From Glycomyces xiaoerkulensis (GTDB taxonomy: Bacteria > Actinomycetota > Actinomycetes > Mycobacteriales > Micromonosporaceae), in assembly GCF_002798405.1 (NCBI RefSeq), contig NZ_PGGV01000027.1:1-64000 (forward strand): DNA of 64,000 bases, written 5' to 3'. Within the stretch, counting starts at the first letter, position 1, and the number at the start of each line of letters is the position of its first letter. The notes below the pieces were generated by a model, which worked only from the letters and a program-made list of their open reading frames with translations, searched no databases and was not told the DNA's origin. Both the position numbers and the translations under genes were made by a program. Shown in pieces: positions 53,522 to 64,000 of this stretch.

Positions 53522-53837
53522 GGTCGTCGTCCGCCTTCCCACCCAAAAATGCGAATCACTGGCAGTACATGGGTTTTCGGTACACGTTTCCGCTTGGCTG
53601 AGCTTAAGCGGATTTGCGTCCCTTCGAGCATTGCAAAATTACTTCCGCTCGCGCCGAGCAGCCTAGGGCTTCCCACCGACAATGCACAACCGTCAGTCAT
53701 TCCTGACCAAAAGTATGAACCCTGGTGCACGTGCGCGGGTCCGCTAACGATCGACTGTCGCCTGTCTCATACGCCGAAGCAAGCAACGACCCGGAAGATC
53801 ATCGGAGCGTCGGATATCCGTCACTGACCGGGTCGGT
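53522..53837. other. Intergenic region, no gene found
   Basis: About 316 bases between the YbjN gene start and the next stop on the same strand have lower G+C than the coding regions. A -10-like TGTACT and CATACT occur on the minus strand, but no convincing -35. Open frames across it lack codon bias and similarity. Confidence 0.5.
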
Positions 53838-54392
53838 TCAGAGGAGGGGGAGGCCGCGTTCGCGTTCCCAGACGGCGCCGTAGGTCGCCGCGAGGCCGAC
53901 GCGGCGGCCGGCGCGGAGCACCCGGACCGGGTCGTCGCCGACGAACCTCATGCGCATCACGGCGACCACGAGCCGGAACTCCACCGGGTACTCGCGCCCC
54001 TCGTGCTGGACGCGCAGTGCGACGTGGTCGAGCAGGACGTCGCGCAGGCGGCGGTCGCCGATGCCCTGGCCGCGCCGCTGCCGCAGCGCCTCGGCCGCCT
54101 GCCGGTCCATGGCGGTTATGTCGGCCGCGGGCACGGCCTCGATGGTCTCCCAGCGTCCGGCGGGGAGCCGCCCGCGCCAGTCGGCGTCGGGGCGGGGCTC
54201 GATCCTGCCTTCGCTGAGGTCGCCGGCCCGGTAGACGGCGTCGGGGAGCTCCCCGGCGCTCTCGCGGGCGGCCAGCGCCCCGATGGGGAGGGAGGCCCAC
54301 AGCCGGCCCTCGCGCACGCGGACGAGCGCGTCCGGGTCGAGTCGGGCGACGCGGGCGGCGAACGCCGCGTCGTCGGGGTCTAGTCCTGCCAT
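53838..54392 (-). CDS. Conserved hypothetical protein (Rv2474c-like position)
   Basis: This 184-residue soluble protein is not assigned to a family. It has AARVARLDPDALVRVREGRLWASLPIGALAARE at the N-terminus and a middle REYPVEFRLVVAVMRMRFVG segment. It sits directly after the thioesterase gene, overlapping its stop by 13 bases, which makes co-translation likely. In M. tuberculosis a hypothetical gene occupies the same place beside the Rv2475c-type thioesterase, as I recall. ATG at 54392 is chosen for this overlap; longer frames run into the thioesterase. Confidence 0.65.
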   Translation of the reverse strand: MAGLDPDDAAFAARVARLDPDALVRVREGRLWASLPIGALAARESAGELPDAVYRAGDLSEGRIEPRPDADWRGRLPAGRWETIEAVPAADITAMDRQAAEALRQRRGQGIGDRRLRDVLLDHVALRVQHEGREYPVEFRLVVAVMRMRFVGDDPVRVLRAGRRVGLAATYGAVWERERGLPLL

Positions 54393-54781
54393 CGGCGCAG
54401 GAAGGCCCGCTCGGGCTCGGTGAGGCGGCGCGGCCGGCCCTCGGCGGTGTCGTAGGGGACCAGGACCGATCTGGCGCGCGCGCACAGCTTGCCGTCGGCG
54501 AACACCTCGTAGGCGAGGGCGAACGAGGCGTTCCCGGGCTCCTCGGTCCGGATCTCGACGCGCACGTCGGCCGGGACGGTCACCGGCAGGATGTAGTCGA
54601 TCTCGTGGCGGGCCACGACCACGCCCTCCCGGAAGCCGGGGAGGCCCGCCTCCGCGGCGACGGTGAACATCATCGCGACGCGGGCCTCTTCGAGCAGCAC
54701 CATGTACTGGTTGTTGTTGACGTGCCCGAAGGAGTCCATGTCCGACCAGCGCAGCGCCGGCTCGGTGACGAAGCGCGCCAT
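54380..54781 (-). CDS. Hot-dog-fold acyl-CoA thioesterase
   Basis: The protein has 133 residues. The 4-hydroxybenzoyl-CoA thioesterase/YbgC-like motif is clear: RWSDMDSFGHVNNNQYMVLLEEAR (D14/D16 region, H20). The beta-sheet segments VARHEIDYILPVTVPADVRV and FALAYEVFADGKLCARARSVLV follow. It hydrolyses acyl-CoA thioesters; the chain specificity is unknown. It lies between ettA (1 base gap) and the hypothetical gene with which it overlaps, and forms an operon with them in an order like that of M. tuberculosis Rv2474c-Rv2477c. Confidence 0.85.
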   Translation of the reverse strand: MARFVTEPALRWSDMDSFGHVNNNQYMVLLEEARVAMMFTVAAEAGLPGFREGVVVARHEIDYILPVTVPADVRVEIRTEEPGNASFALAYEVFADGKLCARARSVLVPYDTAEGRPRRLTEPERAFLRRWQD

Positions 54782-54782
54782 G

Positions 54783-56459
<1,677 letters not shown>

Positions 56460-56703
56460 ACTGATCCTTCGACGTCACAGGGAATCGATCCGCTCAATGA
56501 TGACAAGCGCCGCCCGTTTCCCGCCATTCGCCCCGCCCGGCCGTTCAAATGGGTCACCTCGGCGGTCCGCACCGATCTCGGGCCGATCCGCCCGCCCGGT
56601 GGCCGGCGGGCGCGGATTCCCAGTTCGGCCGCCGGATGCGCAATCCCCGCCGGGAACCGGCGAATCGATCCGGGATACTTGCCGTAAAGGAGGGACTACA
56701 AAA

Positions 56704-58146
<1,443 letters not shown>

Positions 58147-58196
58147 AGAGGCATCAGCCCGCATTCCGAAACTGACCGGTGTTGGAGATACGCCAG

Positions 58197-60791
58197 ATGA
58201 CCGCACCACGCCCAGAGGGACTCGGTCCCGATAGACTGAGCTCCTCGGACGAGCTTCGCTCGGCCCTCACCCGACTTGCCCGCGTTCCGCAGTTGCTCGT
58301 CGCCTGCGACTACGACGGTACGCTCGCCCCCATCGTGACCGACCCCTCACAGGCCAAGCCGATCCCGGAATCGGTGACGGCGCTGCGCACGCTCGCGAAT
58401 CTGCCGCAGACGAAGGTCGCGGTCATCTCCGGTCGCGCGCTGCGCGACCTGGCGGCCCTCTCCCGGCTGCCGTCCGAGATACATCTGGTCGGCTCGCACG
58501 GTTCGGAATTCGACGTCGGTTTCACCCGGGCGCTCTCGAGCGAGGATCAGCGGCGGCGCGACAAGCTCGTGGCCGAGCTGACCGCGATCGCCGAACGCTA
58601 CGAGGGCACCCGGGTGGAGCCCAAGCCCGCCGGCGCGGCCCTGCACACGCGGGAGGCCGTGGAGGCCGACGGCAGAGCCGCCATCGACGCGGTCCTCGAC
58701 GGGCCCTCCACCTGGGAGGGCATTCAGACCACCGAGGGCAAGGCGGTCGTCGACCTGTCGGTGGTGGCCACCCACAAGGGCGACGCCCTCGACAAGCTCC
58801 GGCACCAACTGGGGGTGTCGGCGGTGCTGTTCATCGGCGACGACGTCACCGACGAGAACGCGTTCGCGCACCTCCACGGGCCCGACATCGGCGTGCGGGT
58901 CGGCTCCGGCCCCACCCAGGCCAACGAGCGCATCGGCGACCCCGAGGAGGTCGCCAAGCTCCTGGCGCGCCTGGTCGACACGCGCCGAAGCTGGCTCCAG
59001 GGCGAATCGACGCAACTGATCGAGCGGCACACGATGCTCGGCGACGGCGCCAACCACGCCCTGCTGACTCCCGACGCCCGGCTGACCTGGATGTGCCACC
59101 CCAGGCCCGACTCCGGCTCGATCTTCGCCCACCTGCTGGGCGGCGAGCACGCCGGGCACTTCACCGTGCAGCCGGTCAACGCCGGCATTCCCTTGGGACA
59201 GCGCTATGTGGCCGGCACCCTGACCGTCGAGACCCGCTGGCCGGGCCTGACGGTCACCGACTGGATGGACTCGACCCCGCGGCGGCGCGGCGATCTCAAC
59301 TCCACCGTGCTGGTCCGCCAGATCACCGGCGAGGTCCCGGTCGAGATCACCTTCGCGCCCCGCCCGGAGTTCGGGCAGCTCCCGGTGCAACTGCAGCCGA
59401 TCGAGGACGACGGCCTGAAGGTCCTGGGCGCGAACGAGCCGATCAGCCTGCGCTCGCCCGGTGTGGAGTGGCGCATCGACCAGGACGGACACCACTCGCT
59501 GGCGCACGCCGAAGTGAACCTGAACCAGGTCGGCGGCTCCCTGACGCTGGAGCTGCGGGCCGGCGTGGAGGACCTCAGCGAGTGGAAGCCGCCGGTCAAG
59601 GTCCGCCGCCGCACCACCGAGGCCGGATGGCGCAACTGGTCCGAGTCCCTAAAGGTCCCCTCCATCGAACCCGAGTCGGTCTCGCGGTCGGCGCTGACGC
59701 TGCGGGCGCTGTGCTACCAGCCGACCGGCGCGATCCTGGCGGCCGGCACCACCTCGCTGCCCGAGGAGCTCGGCGGGGTCCGGAACTGGGACTACCGGTT
59801 CTGCTGGATCCGCGACGCGGCCATGACCGCCCAAGCGCTTGTCGACCTCGGCTCGCTCCAGGAGGCCGAGTCGTACTTCGAATACGTCGCCGGGATCATC
59901 GAGCGGACCGTGGGCCATCCCGAGCGGCTGGCCCCCCTGTACGACATCGAGGGGCAGCCGCCCTCGACGGAGGCGATCATCGACACCCTGCCCGGCTACG
60001 CGGGCTCGCGGCCGGTGCGCATCAACAACGCCGCCTCCAGCCAGGTGCAGCTCGACGTGTTCGGTCCGGTCGCGATGCTCATCGAAGCGGTCGCCCAGCG
60101 GCGAGGCCACCTGACCGACTTCGAGCAGAAGGTCATGACCAGCATGGTCGAGGCGGTCGAGAAGCGCTGGCACGAACCCGACCACGGCATCTGGGAGGCA
60201 CGCCAGGCGCCCAGGCACCACGTGTACTCCAAGGTCATGTGCTGGACGACGGTCGACCGGGCGCTCAAGGTCGCCGAGCAGTTCGGCATGGAGTACGGGC
60301 CGACCTGGCCCGAGCTGCGCGACTCGATCGCGAAGAACGTGCTGGAGCTGGGCTGGAACGAGGAGGTCGGCGCCTACACCGCGGCCTACGGGCACGACGA
60401 CCTCGACGCGGCGTCGCTGTGGGTGGGCCTGTCGGGGCTGCTGGCCCCGGACGACCCGCGCTACCTCAAGACGGTGCTGAAGATCGAGGCCGGGCTGCGC
60501 AGCGGCCCGACCGTCTACCGCTACCACCGCGACGACGGCCTGCCGGGCACCGAGGGCGGGTTCATCCTGTGCGCGGCCTGGATGGCCGAGGCGTACATGC
60601 AGGTGGGCCGCCGCACCGACGCCGAGGAGCTGTTCGATCAGATCCTCGCCTGCGCCGGGCCGACCGGGCTGCTGCCCGAGCAGTGGGACCCGATCGCCGA
60701 GCGCGGTCTCGGCAACCACCCGCAGGCGTATTCGCACCTGGGTCTGATCCGGGTGGCGAACCTGCTCAACGGCCAGAACGGACACGCGTAA
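58197..60791 (+). CDS. otsB: Trehalose-6-phosphate phosphatase fused to GH15 glycoside hydrolase
   Basis: This 864-residue protein has two catalytic parts. Residues ~20-255 are a HAD-type OtsB domain with ACDYDGTLAPI (D38, D40) and FIGDDVTDENAF. Residues ~275-860 are GH15 (glucoamylase/trehalase type): NWDYRFCWIRDAAM, PSTEAIIDTLPGYAGSRPV and GLPGTEGGFILCAAW with the likely catalytic Glu. GH15 in mycobacteria includes a trehalase. The fusion could thus make trehalose and also hydrolyse it, or act on another alpha-glucan. ATG at 58197 has GGAG 9 bases upstream; GTG at 58179 is possible. It probably shares an mRNA with otsA. Confidence 0.88.
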   Translation: MTAPRPEGLGPDRLSSSDELRSALTRLARVPQLLVACDYDGTLAPIVTDPSQAKPIPESVTALRTLANLPQTKVAVISGRALRDLAALSRLPSEIHLVGSHGSEFDVGFTRALSSEDQRRRDKLVAELTAIAERYEGTRVEPKPAGAALHTREAVEADGRAAIDAVLDGPSTWEGIQTTEGKAVVDLSVVATHKGDALDKLRHQLGVSAVLFIGDDVTDENAFAHLHGPDIGVRVGSGPTQANERIGDPEEVAKLLARLVDTRRSWLQGESTQLIERHTMLGDGANHALLTPDARLTWMCHPRPDSGSIFAHLLGGEHAGHFTVQPVNAGIPLGQRYVAGTLTVETRWPGLTVTDWMDSTPRRRGDLNSTVLVRQITGEVPVEITFAPRPEFGQLPVQLQPIEDDGLKVLGANEPISLRSPGVEWRIDQDGHHSLAHAEVNLNQVGGSLTLELRAGVEDLSEWKPPVKVRRRTTEAGWRNWSESLKVPSIEPESVSRSALTLRALCYQPTGAILAAGTTSLPEELGGVRNWDYRFCWIRDAAMTAQALVDLGSLQEAESYFEYVAGIIERTVGHPERLAPLYDIEGQPPSTEAIIDTLPGYAGSRPVRINNAASSQVQLDVFGPVAMLIEAVAQRRGHLTDFEQKVMTSMVEAVEKRWHEPDHGIWEARQAPRHHVYSKVMCWTTVDRALKVAEQFGMEYGPTWPELRDSIAKNVLELGWNEEVGAYTAAYGHDDLDAASLWVGLSGLLAPDDPRYLKTVLKIEAGLRSGPTVYRYHRDDGLPGTEGGFILCAAWMAEAYMQVGRRTDAEELFDQILACAGPTGLLPEQWDPIAERGLGNHPQAYSHLGLIRVANLLNGQNGHA

Positions 60792-60806
60792 CTCAGCGGC
60801 TAATCT
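60779..60806 (+). promoter_or_regulatory. Candidate promoter of FN3-kinase gene
   Basis: CGGACA (60779-60784) and TAATCT (60801-60806) are 16 bases apart; they overlap the otsB-GH15 stop. RNA would start near 60813, which favours the TTG start at 60850 over the TTG at 60808. Confidence 0.45.
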
Positions 60807-60849
60807 GTTGGGGACGTCCACAGCCGTCCCCGACAGAAAGCCACCCGCC

Positions 60850-62625
60850 TTGAACTCCCCCACCCCGGCCATTCCCGGCTACCGCGACTTCGAGATGGTC
60901 GCGCACGGGTCGACCGCGTTCGTCTACCGCGCCGTGCAGGAGCGCCTGGACCGGACCGTGGCCGTGAAGGTCCTGCTGGTCGACGACGACATGACCACCG
61001 CCGACTCGATCGGCAAGGAGCTCGAGGCGACGGTGGCGGTGTCGAACCACCCGCACATCGTCTCCATCATCGACACCGGGTCCACCGAGGACGGACGGCC
61101 GTACATCGTGATGGAGTACTGCGACGGCGGTTCCTACTCGGCGATCCTCAAATCGGAGGGCCCGCTGGGCGTCGAGGACGTCCTCGACGTCGGCATCAAG
61201 ATCGGCCAGGCCCTCCAGGCTGCGCACAACGCGAACATCCTCCACCGGGACGTGAAGCCGCAGAACATCCTGCGGGCCCAGTACGGCCCGTCGCTGGCCG
61301 ACTTCGGCATCGCGCGGGCGCCGGCGTCGCTGGCGGCGACCGAGGCCATCGACAAGCTCACCCCGCTGCACGCCTCGCCGGAGGCGCTGCTGCGGCAGGC
61401 GCAGACGGCGTCCTCGGACCTGTTCAGCCTGGCCTCGTCGATGTGGCAGATGCTGGCGGGGTTCGCGCCGTTCGCCAATCGGGAGGGCGGCACCGATCCG
61501 GACGAGCACCGGGCGCGGGTGACATCGGACGAGCCGCCGCCGAAGATCCCGCGCGAGGACGTCCCCGAGTGGCTGGAGGACCTGCTGGTGCGCGCGCTGT
61601 CGCGCGACCCCGGCCGGCGACCGGAGTCGTGCGCGGCGCTCGCCGAGGAGCTCCAGCGCGGCATGTACGGCTCCAGCGGCGGGGTCGCGAAGGTCCGGGG
61701 GCCGGACAAGATCGGCGACATCAGCGATGAGGAGACGGTCTACCGGCCCGAGCTGGCCTCTCGCGGCACGCGCCGGACACCGCTCGATCCGTTCGCGCCC
61801 ACCGGGCCGGTCGGTCCGCCCCAGCCTCCGGAATCGGCGTACACGGTCGGCCGGGGCGTCACCGCTGGGAACACCGGCGACTCCTATGGGACGCAGCTCG
61901 GGCAGGCGGTCGATCCGCACTATGCGAACCAGCTCGGCGGCTCGGCGCCGCCGGGCACCGCGCCGCAGGCGCCGGGACGGTTCGGCTCCGCGGGCGCCGC
62001 CCCTGCGTCGACGCCGGTGTCGTCCGCGCCGAACTCGGCGCCGCCGCAGGCGCCGGTGAGCATGCAGCCGCCGGCGCCCTGGGCGCAGCAGCGGGCCGAG
62101 CCGCAGGCGCCGCAGGGACCGGCGTTCGCGCCGCCGGTCATCGGCCGCGACAACGAGAAACGAAAACCGAAGGCGCCCAAGGCACCTCCGTCGACGAAGC
62201 CGGGAGGCGGCCTCAAACCGTACGTGGTCCTCGGGCTGGTGGTCACCGCCGTGCTGGCGGTGGTCGTCGTCGGGTGGCTGTGGCTGTTCACGCCCGACGA
62301 TCCCGGCGACCTCGACCAGGCCCGGACCGACGGCGAGGGGGCGCCGGAGAACGTGCGGATCGTGTCCTGGCTCGACGGCGAGATCACACTCGAGTGGGAC
62401 CCGCCGGCCGACGTCGACGAGTCGTCGTCGCAGTTGCAGTACTTCGTGATGTCGCAGCGCGTCGGCGACGACCAGGCGAGCATGCTCGGGTCGGAGACCA
62501 CCGACACGGAGTTCTCGGCGTCCGGGCTCATTCCCGCCGAGGATTACTGCTTCCAGGTCGCCGCGCTGTGGGAGGCGAGCCGGACGCCGATGTCGGAACC
62601 GGTGTGCACCGACGACGAGAACTGA
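60850..62625 (+). CDS. Ser/Thr protein kinase with C-terminal fibronectin type III domain
   Basis: This 591-residue membrane kinase has a kinase domain at about 10-265, with HGSTAFVYRA, AVKVLL, HRDVKPQNIL (RD type) and ADFGIARA. A Pro/Ala/Gln-rich linker (about 290-450) leads to a transmembrane helix (about 457-478, YVVLGLVVTAVLAVVVVGW). Outside is a single fibronectin type III-like domain, PENVRIVSWLDGEITLEWDP to the end. Thus it should sense an extracellular or surface ligand. Start is TTG with AGAAAG 9 bases upstream. It is just downstream of the trehalose genes but has its own likely promoter. Confidence 0.85.
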   Translation: MNSPTPAIPGYRDFEMVAHGSTAFVYRAVQERLDRTVAVKVLLVDDDMTTADSIGKELEATVAVSNHPHIVSIIDTGSTEDGRPYIVMEYCDGGSYSAILKSEGPLGVEDVLDVGIKIGQALQAAHNANILHRDVKPQNILRAQYGPSLADFGIARAPASLAATEAIDKLTPLHASPEALLRQAQTASSDLFSLASSMWQMLAGFAPFANREGGTDPDEHRARVTSDEPPPKIPREDVPEWLEDLLVRALSRDPGRRPESCAALAEELQRGMYGSSGGVAKVRGPDKIGDISDEETVYRPELASRGTRRTPLDPFAPTGPVGPPQPPESAYTVGRGVTAGNTGDSYGTQLGQAVDPHYANQLGGSAPPGTAPQAPGRFGSAGAAPASTPVSSAPNSAPPQAPVSMQPPAPWAQQRAEPQAPQGPAFAPPVIGRDNEKRKPKAPKAPPSTKPGGGLKPYVVLGLVVTAVLAVVVVGWLWLFTPDDPGDLDQARTDGEGAPENVRIVSWLDGEITLEWDPPADVDESSSQLQYFVMSQRVGDDQASMLGSETTDTEFSASGLIPAEDYCFQVAALWEASRTPMSEPVCTDDEN

Positions 62626-62653
62626 ACCGCGCCGTTCCGGGGCGAAGAGAAAG

Positions 62654-62677
62654 GCCCCGCTCCCGCGGATGCGGGGC
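62654..62677. terminator. Hairpin between FN3-kinase gene and convergent small gene
   Basis: A 7-bp stem (GCCCCGC at 62654-62660 with GCGGGGC at 62671-62677) with a 10-base loop lies between the two stop codons. It is modest in strength and has no U-tract. Confidence 0.45.
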
Positions 62678-62697
62678 GGAGCCTCCGGGTCTCGGGC

Positions 62698-63048
62698 TCA
62701 GGCGGCGGCCTCGGCGGTCTCGCCGAAGGCGTCCGCCTCTTCGAGCGCCTTCAGCGTCTCCTCCCAGCCGTGCTCGGCGGGGAGCTCGGACGCGAAGCCC
62801 TGGAGCTCGGCCCTGATCTTCTCGCCGTGGCCGGAATCGGTCAGGTGCTTGACGGCGGCGGTGAACTCCTCCGAGCCGGTGGCCAGGTGGAGCGTCCGCC
62901 CGTTGGTGATGTCGCGCAGGTAGACGTGCTTGCCCCGGTTGAGCGGGATCAGGTACTTGAACTCACCGAGGACGTTGAGCCCTCCCCCGGCGCCCTTCTG
63001 TCCGGCCTTGACGGAAGCGCGTGCGGTTTTCGAAGTGTTTGCTGCCAC
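62698..63048 (-). CDS. Small conserved-looking hypothetical protein
   Basis: This protein of about 116 residues is not recognised. The N-terminus is basic and Gly/Ala-rich (TSKTARASVKAGQKGAGGG), possibly nucleic-acid binding. The middle has LGEFKYLIPLNRGKHVYLRD and ITNGRTLHLATGSEEFTAAV, and the end is an acidic helix (WEETLKALEEADAFGE). The start is GTG at 63048 with GGAG 7 bases upstream; the frame further upstream lacks a start signal. No Cys or membrane segment is present. Confidence 0.6.
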   Translation of the reverse strand: MAANTSKTARASVKAGQKGAGGGLNVLGEFKYLIPLNRGKHVYLRDITNGRTLHLATGSEEFTAAVKHLTDSGHGEKIRAELQGFASELPAEHGWEETLKALEEADAFGETAEAAA

Positions 63049-63441
63049 GCCGGTCTCCTCACGATGTCGTGTCAGTCGGTTCGTCGGCCAGACGCAGGGG
63101 GCGTCCCCGGATGCGGGCGCCGAACCTGGGTTGGACCACAAAAGAAAAACCGACACTGTGCCGGTCCAACGTCAGTGTATCTCAGCGGCGCCGAATGACT
63201 CCTGGCGCATAGAGCGGATGTGACGCATTGAATCACGGAAAAAATGAGCGCCCGGGCCCGTTTAAGCCTAGCGCGATGTGTTCAGAGCTGTCAGTATGTA
63301 TGTGAGCGGAAAAGCGTGCCGGATTCGAGTTCATCCCCCACTTGATCCGGCCGACACCCGTTGGGCGACTTCATCTCGCCTCCACCTGACCACAAGGAGT
63401 GAGCCACTACCGAGATACGCCGATCCCCGAGGAGGTGCGCG
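63049..63441. other. Divergent intergenic region
   Basis: This 393-base region has no gene that I can support. An inverted pair ACACTG (63153-63158) and CAGTGT (63173-63178) occurs, and TACACT on the minus strand (63179-63174) may be a -10 for the leftward gene. On the right, GAGGAG precedes the DUF3145 start; no clear promoter was found. Confidence 0.45.
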
Positions 63442-63948
63442 ATGCAGACACGCGGCGTGATCTACATCCACTCCAGCCCGCCGGCGGTGTGCCCGCACGT
63501 CGAGTGGGCGATCGGGCGTGTCCTCGGCAGTGCCTCCCGCGGCGCGACGGTCAAGCTCGGGTGGGCCCCGCAGGAGGCCGAGCGCGGCACCATGCGCGCC
63601 GAGCGGCCCTGGACCGGTGAGCCGGGCCTGGCCGCCGAGTTCGCGCAGGCGCTCATGCAGTGGCCCATGCTGCGGTTCGAGGTCAGCGAGGACCCCAGCG
63701 TCGGGGTCGACGGCGAGCGGATCATGCACGTCCCCGGGCGTGGCGTCTTCCGCGCGGCGATGAGCGCCGCCGGCGGGATCATGGTCGCCGAGGACCGCAT
63801 CCGCGCCCTGCTGGCGACCACGACCAGCGCCGAGGCCCTGCGCGGCGGCCTCGACCAGCTTCTGGGCCTCGAGTGGGACCGCGATCTCGAGCCCTACCGG
63901 CACGCGGGCGGCCAGGCCGAGCAGTCCTGGCTCTCCCAGGTCAGCTAA
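63442..63948 (+). CDS. DUF3145-family protein
   Basis: This 168-residue protein of the actinobacterial DUF3145 family has MQTRGVIYIHSSPPAVCPHVEWAIG at the N-terminus, with RWPxxP-type APQEAERGTMRAERPWTGE, then WPMLRFEVSEDPSVGVDGER. The function is unknown; in Streptomyces it is next to the fatty-acid synthase/acyl-CoA carboxylase genes, as I recall. ATG at 63442 has GAGGAG 7 bases upstream. It is followed by a strong terminator and probably belongs to a gene set continuing beyond the window. Confidence 0.85.
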   Translation: MQTRGVIYIHSSPPAVCPHVEWAIGRVLGSASRGATVKLGWAPQEAERGTMRAERPWTGEPGLAAEFAQALMQWPMLRFEVSEDPSVGVDGERIMHVPGRGVFRAAMSAAGGIMVAEDRIRALLATTTSAEALRGGLDQLLGLEWDRDLEPYRHAGGQAEQSWLSQVS

Positions 63949-63964
63949 CCGCAGAGACAACAGC

Positions 63965-63996
63965 AGCCCGGCCCCGCCGGAATGCGGGGCCGGGCT
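63965..63996 (+). terminator. Terminator after DUF3145 gene
   Basis: A perfect 13-bp stem (AGCCCGGCCCCGC at 63965-63977 with its complement at 63984-63996) and a 6-base loop lie 16 bases after the stop. Confidence 0.75.
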
Positions 63997-64000
63997 CACG

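Noticed and set aside
53543-53730. A further small gene between the YbjN gene and the hypothetical gene on the minus strand
   Set aside because: The open frame there begins in non-coding sequence, runs into the YbjN gene in another frame, and has no ribosome site.

Overview
The window is roughly 70% G+C, has GTG and TTG starts mixed with ATG, and is densely coded on both strands with many 1-4 base overlaps. The gene set (PimB-type mannosyltransferase, group II truncated globin, GlnR-type glnA promoter, PASTA and FN3 Ser/Thr kinases, DUF3145, ECF42 sigma factor, HelR) points to a high-G+C actinomycete. My best inference is a Glycomyces/Stackebrandtia-like or related filamentous genus; this comes from gene content and was not checked by a search. 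No rRNA, tRNA, insertion sequence, integrase or CRISPR array is visible. The window looks like core chromosome.

Region 1 (1-12.4 kb): the 3' part of a secreted beta-helix protein; a ROK glucokinase divergent from a FadD15-type acyl-CoA ligase operon that continues into a histidine kinase/response regulator pair; pimB on the opposite strand; a NYN-domain RNase-like gene convergent with an RDD membrane protein; glnA behind a four-half-site GlnR box; and azlC-azlD. Region 2 (12.4-23.3 kb): a sortase-type LPXTG surface protein, a DGPF/ECF42 sigma pair with a recognisable autoregulatory promoter, an orphan sugar-binding lipoprotein, a metallo-beta-lactamase-fold hydrolase, an unusual pair of a membrane VWA/substrate-binding protein and a Tat-type solute-binding protein, and a MarR/EamA/NAD(P)-binding cluster. 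Region 3 (23.3-39.1 kb): a HigA-like regulator without toxin, a DrrAB exporter, HrpA helicase, a Cu/Zn-SOD-like lipoprotein, an ABC-F antibiotic-resistance-type ATPase behind a structured leader, an AA10 lytic polysaccharide monooxygenase with CBM, a MetP/MetS-type sodium symporter with a CRP-type operator, HelR, and a PASTA kinase.

Region 4 (39.1-64 kb): pyrE, a PhyH-type dioxygenase, a non-RD protein kinase with an acidic/aromatic C-terminus, and then a block resembling M. tuberculosis Rv2465c-Rv2477c as I recall it (rpiB, pepN, DUF5130, HNH, glbO, hypothetical, thioesterase, ettA), with DUF1015 and MscS genes interspersed. It ends with otsA, an OtsB-GH15 fusion, an FN3-bearing Ser/Thr kinase, a small conserved protein and a DUF3145 gene. 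Metabolic themes are nitrogen (glnA), trehalose and lipid/PIM metabolism, together with antibiotic stress (ABC-F, HelR, DrrAB).

The observations most worth a second look are the 29-bp palindromic tandem array fused to the 3' end of glbO, the attenuator-like leader of the ABC-F gene, the VWA/solute-binding pair, the OtsB-GH15 fusion, and the ECF42, GlnR and CRP-type regulatory sites.
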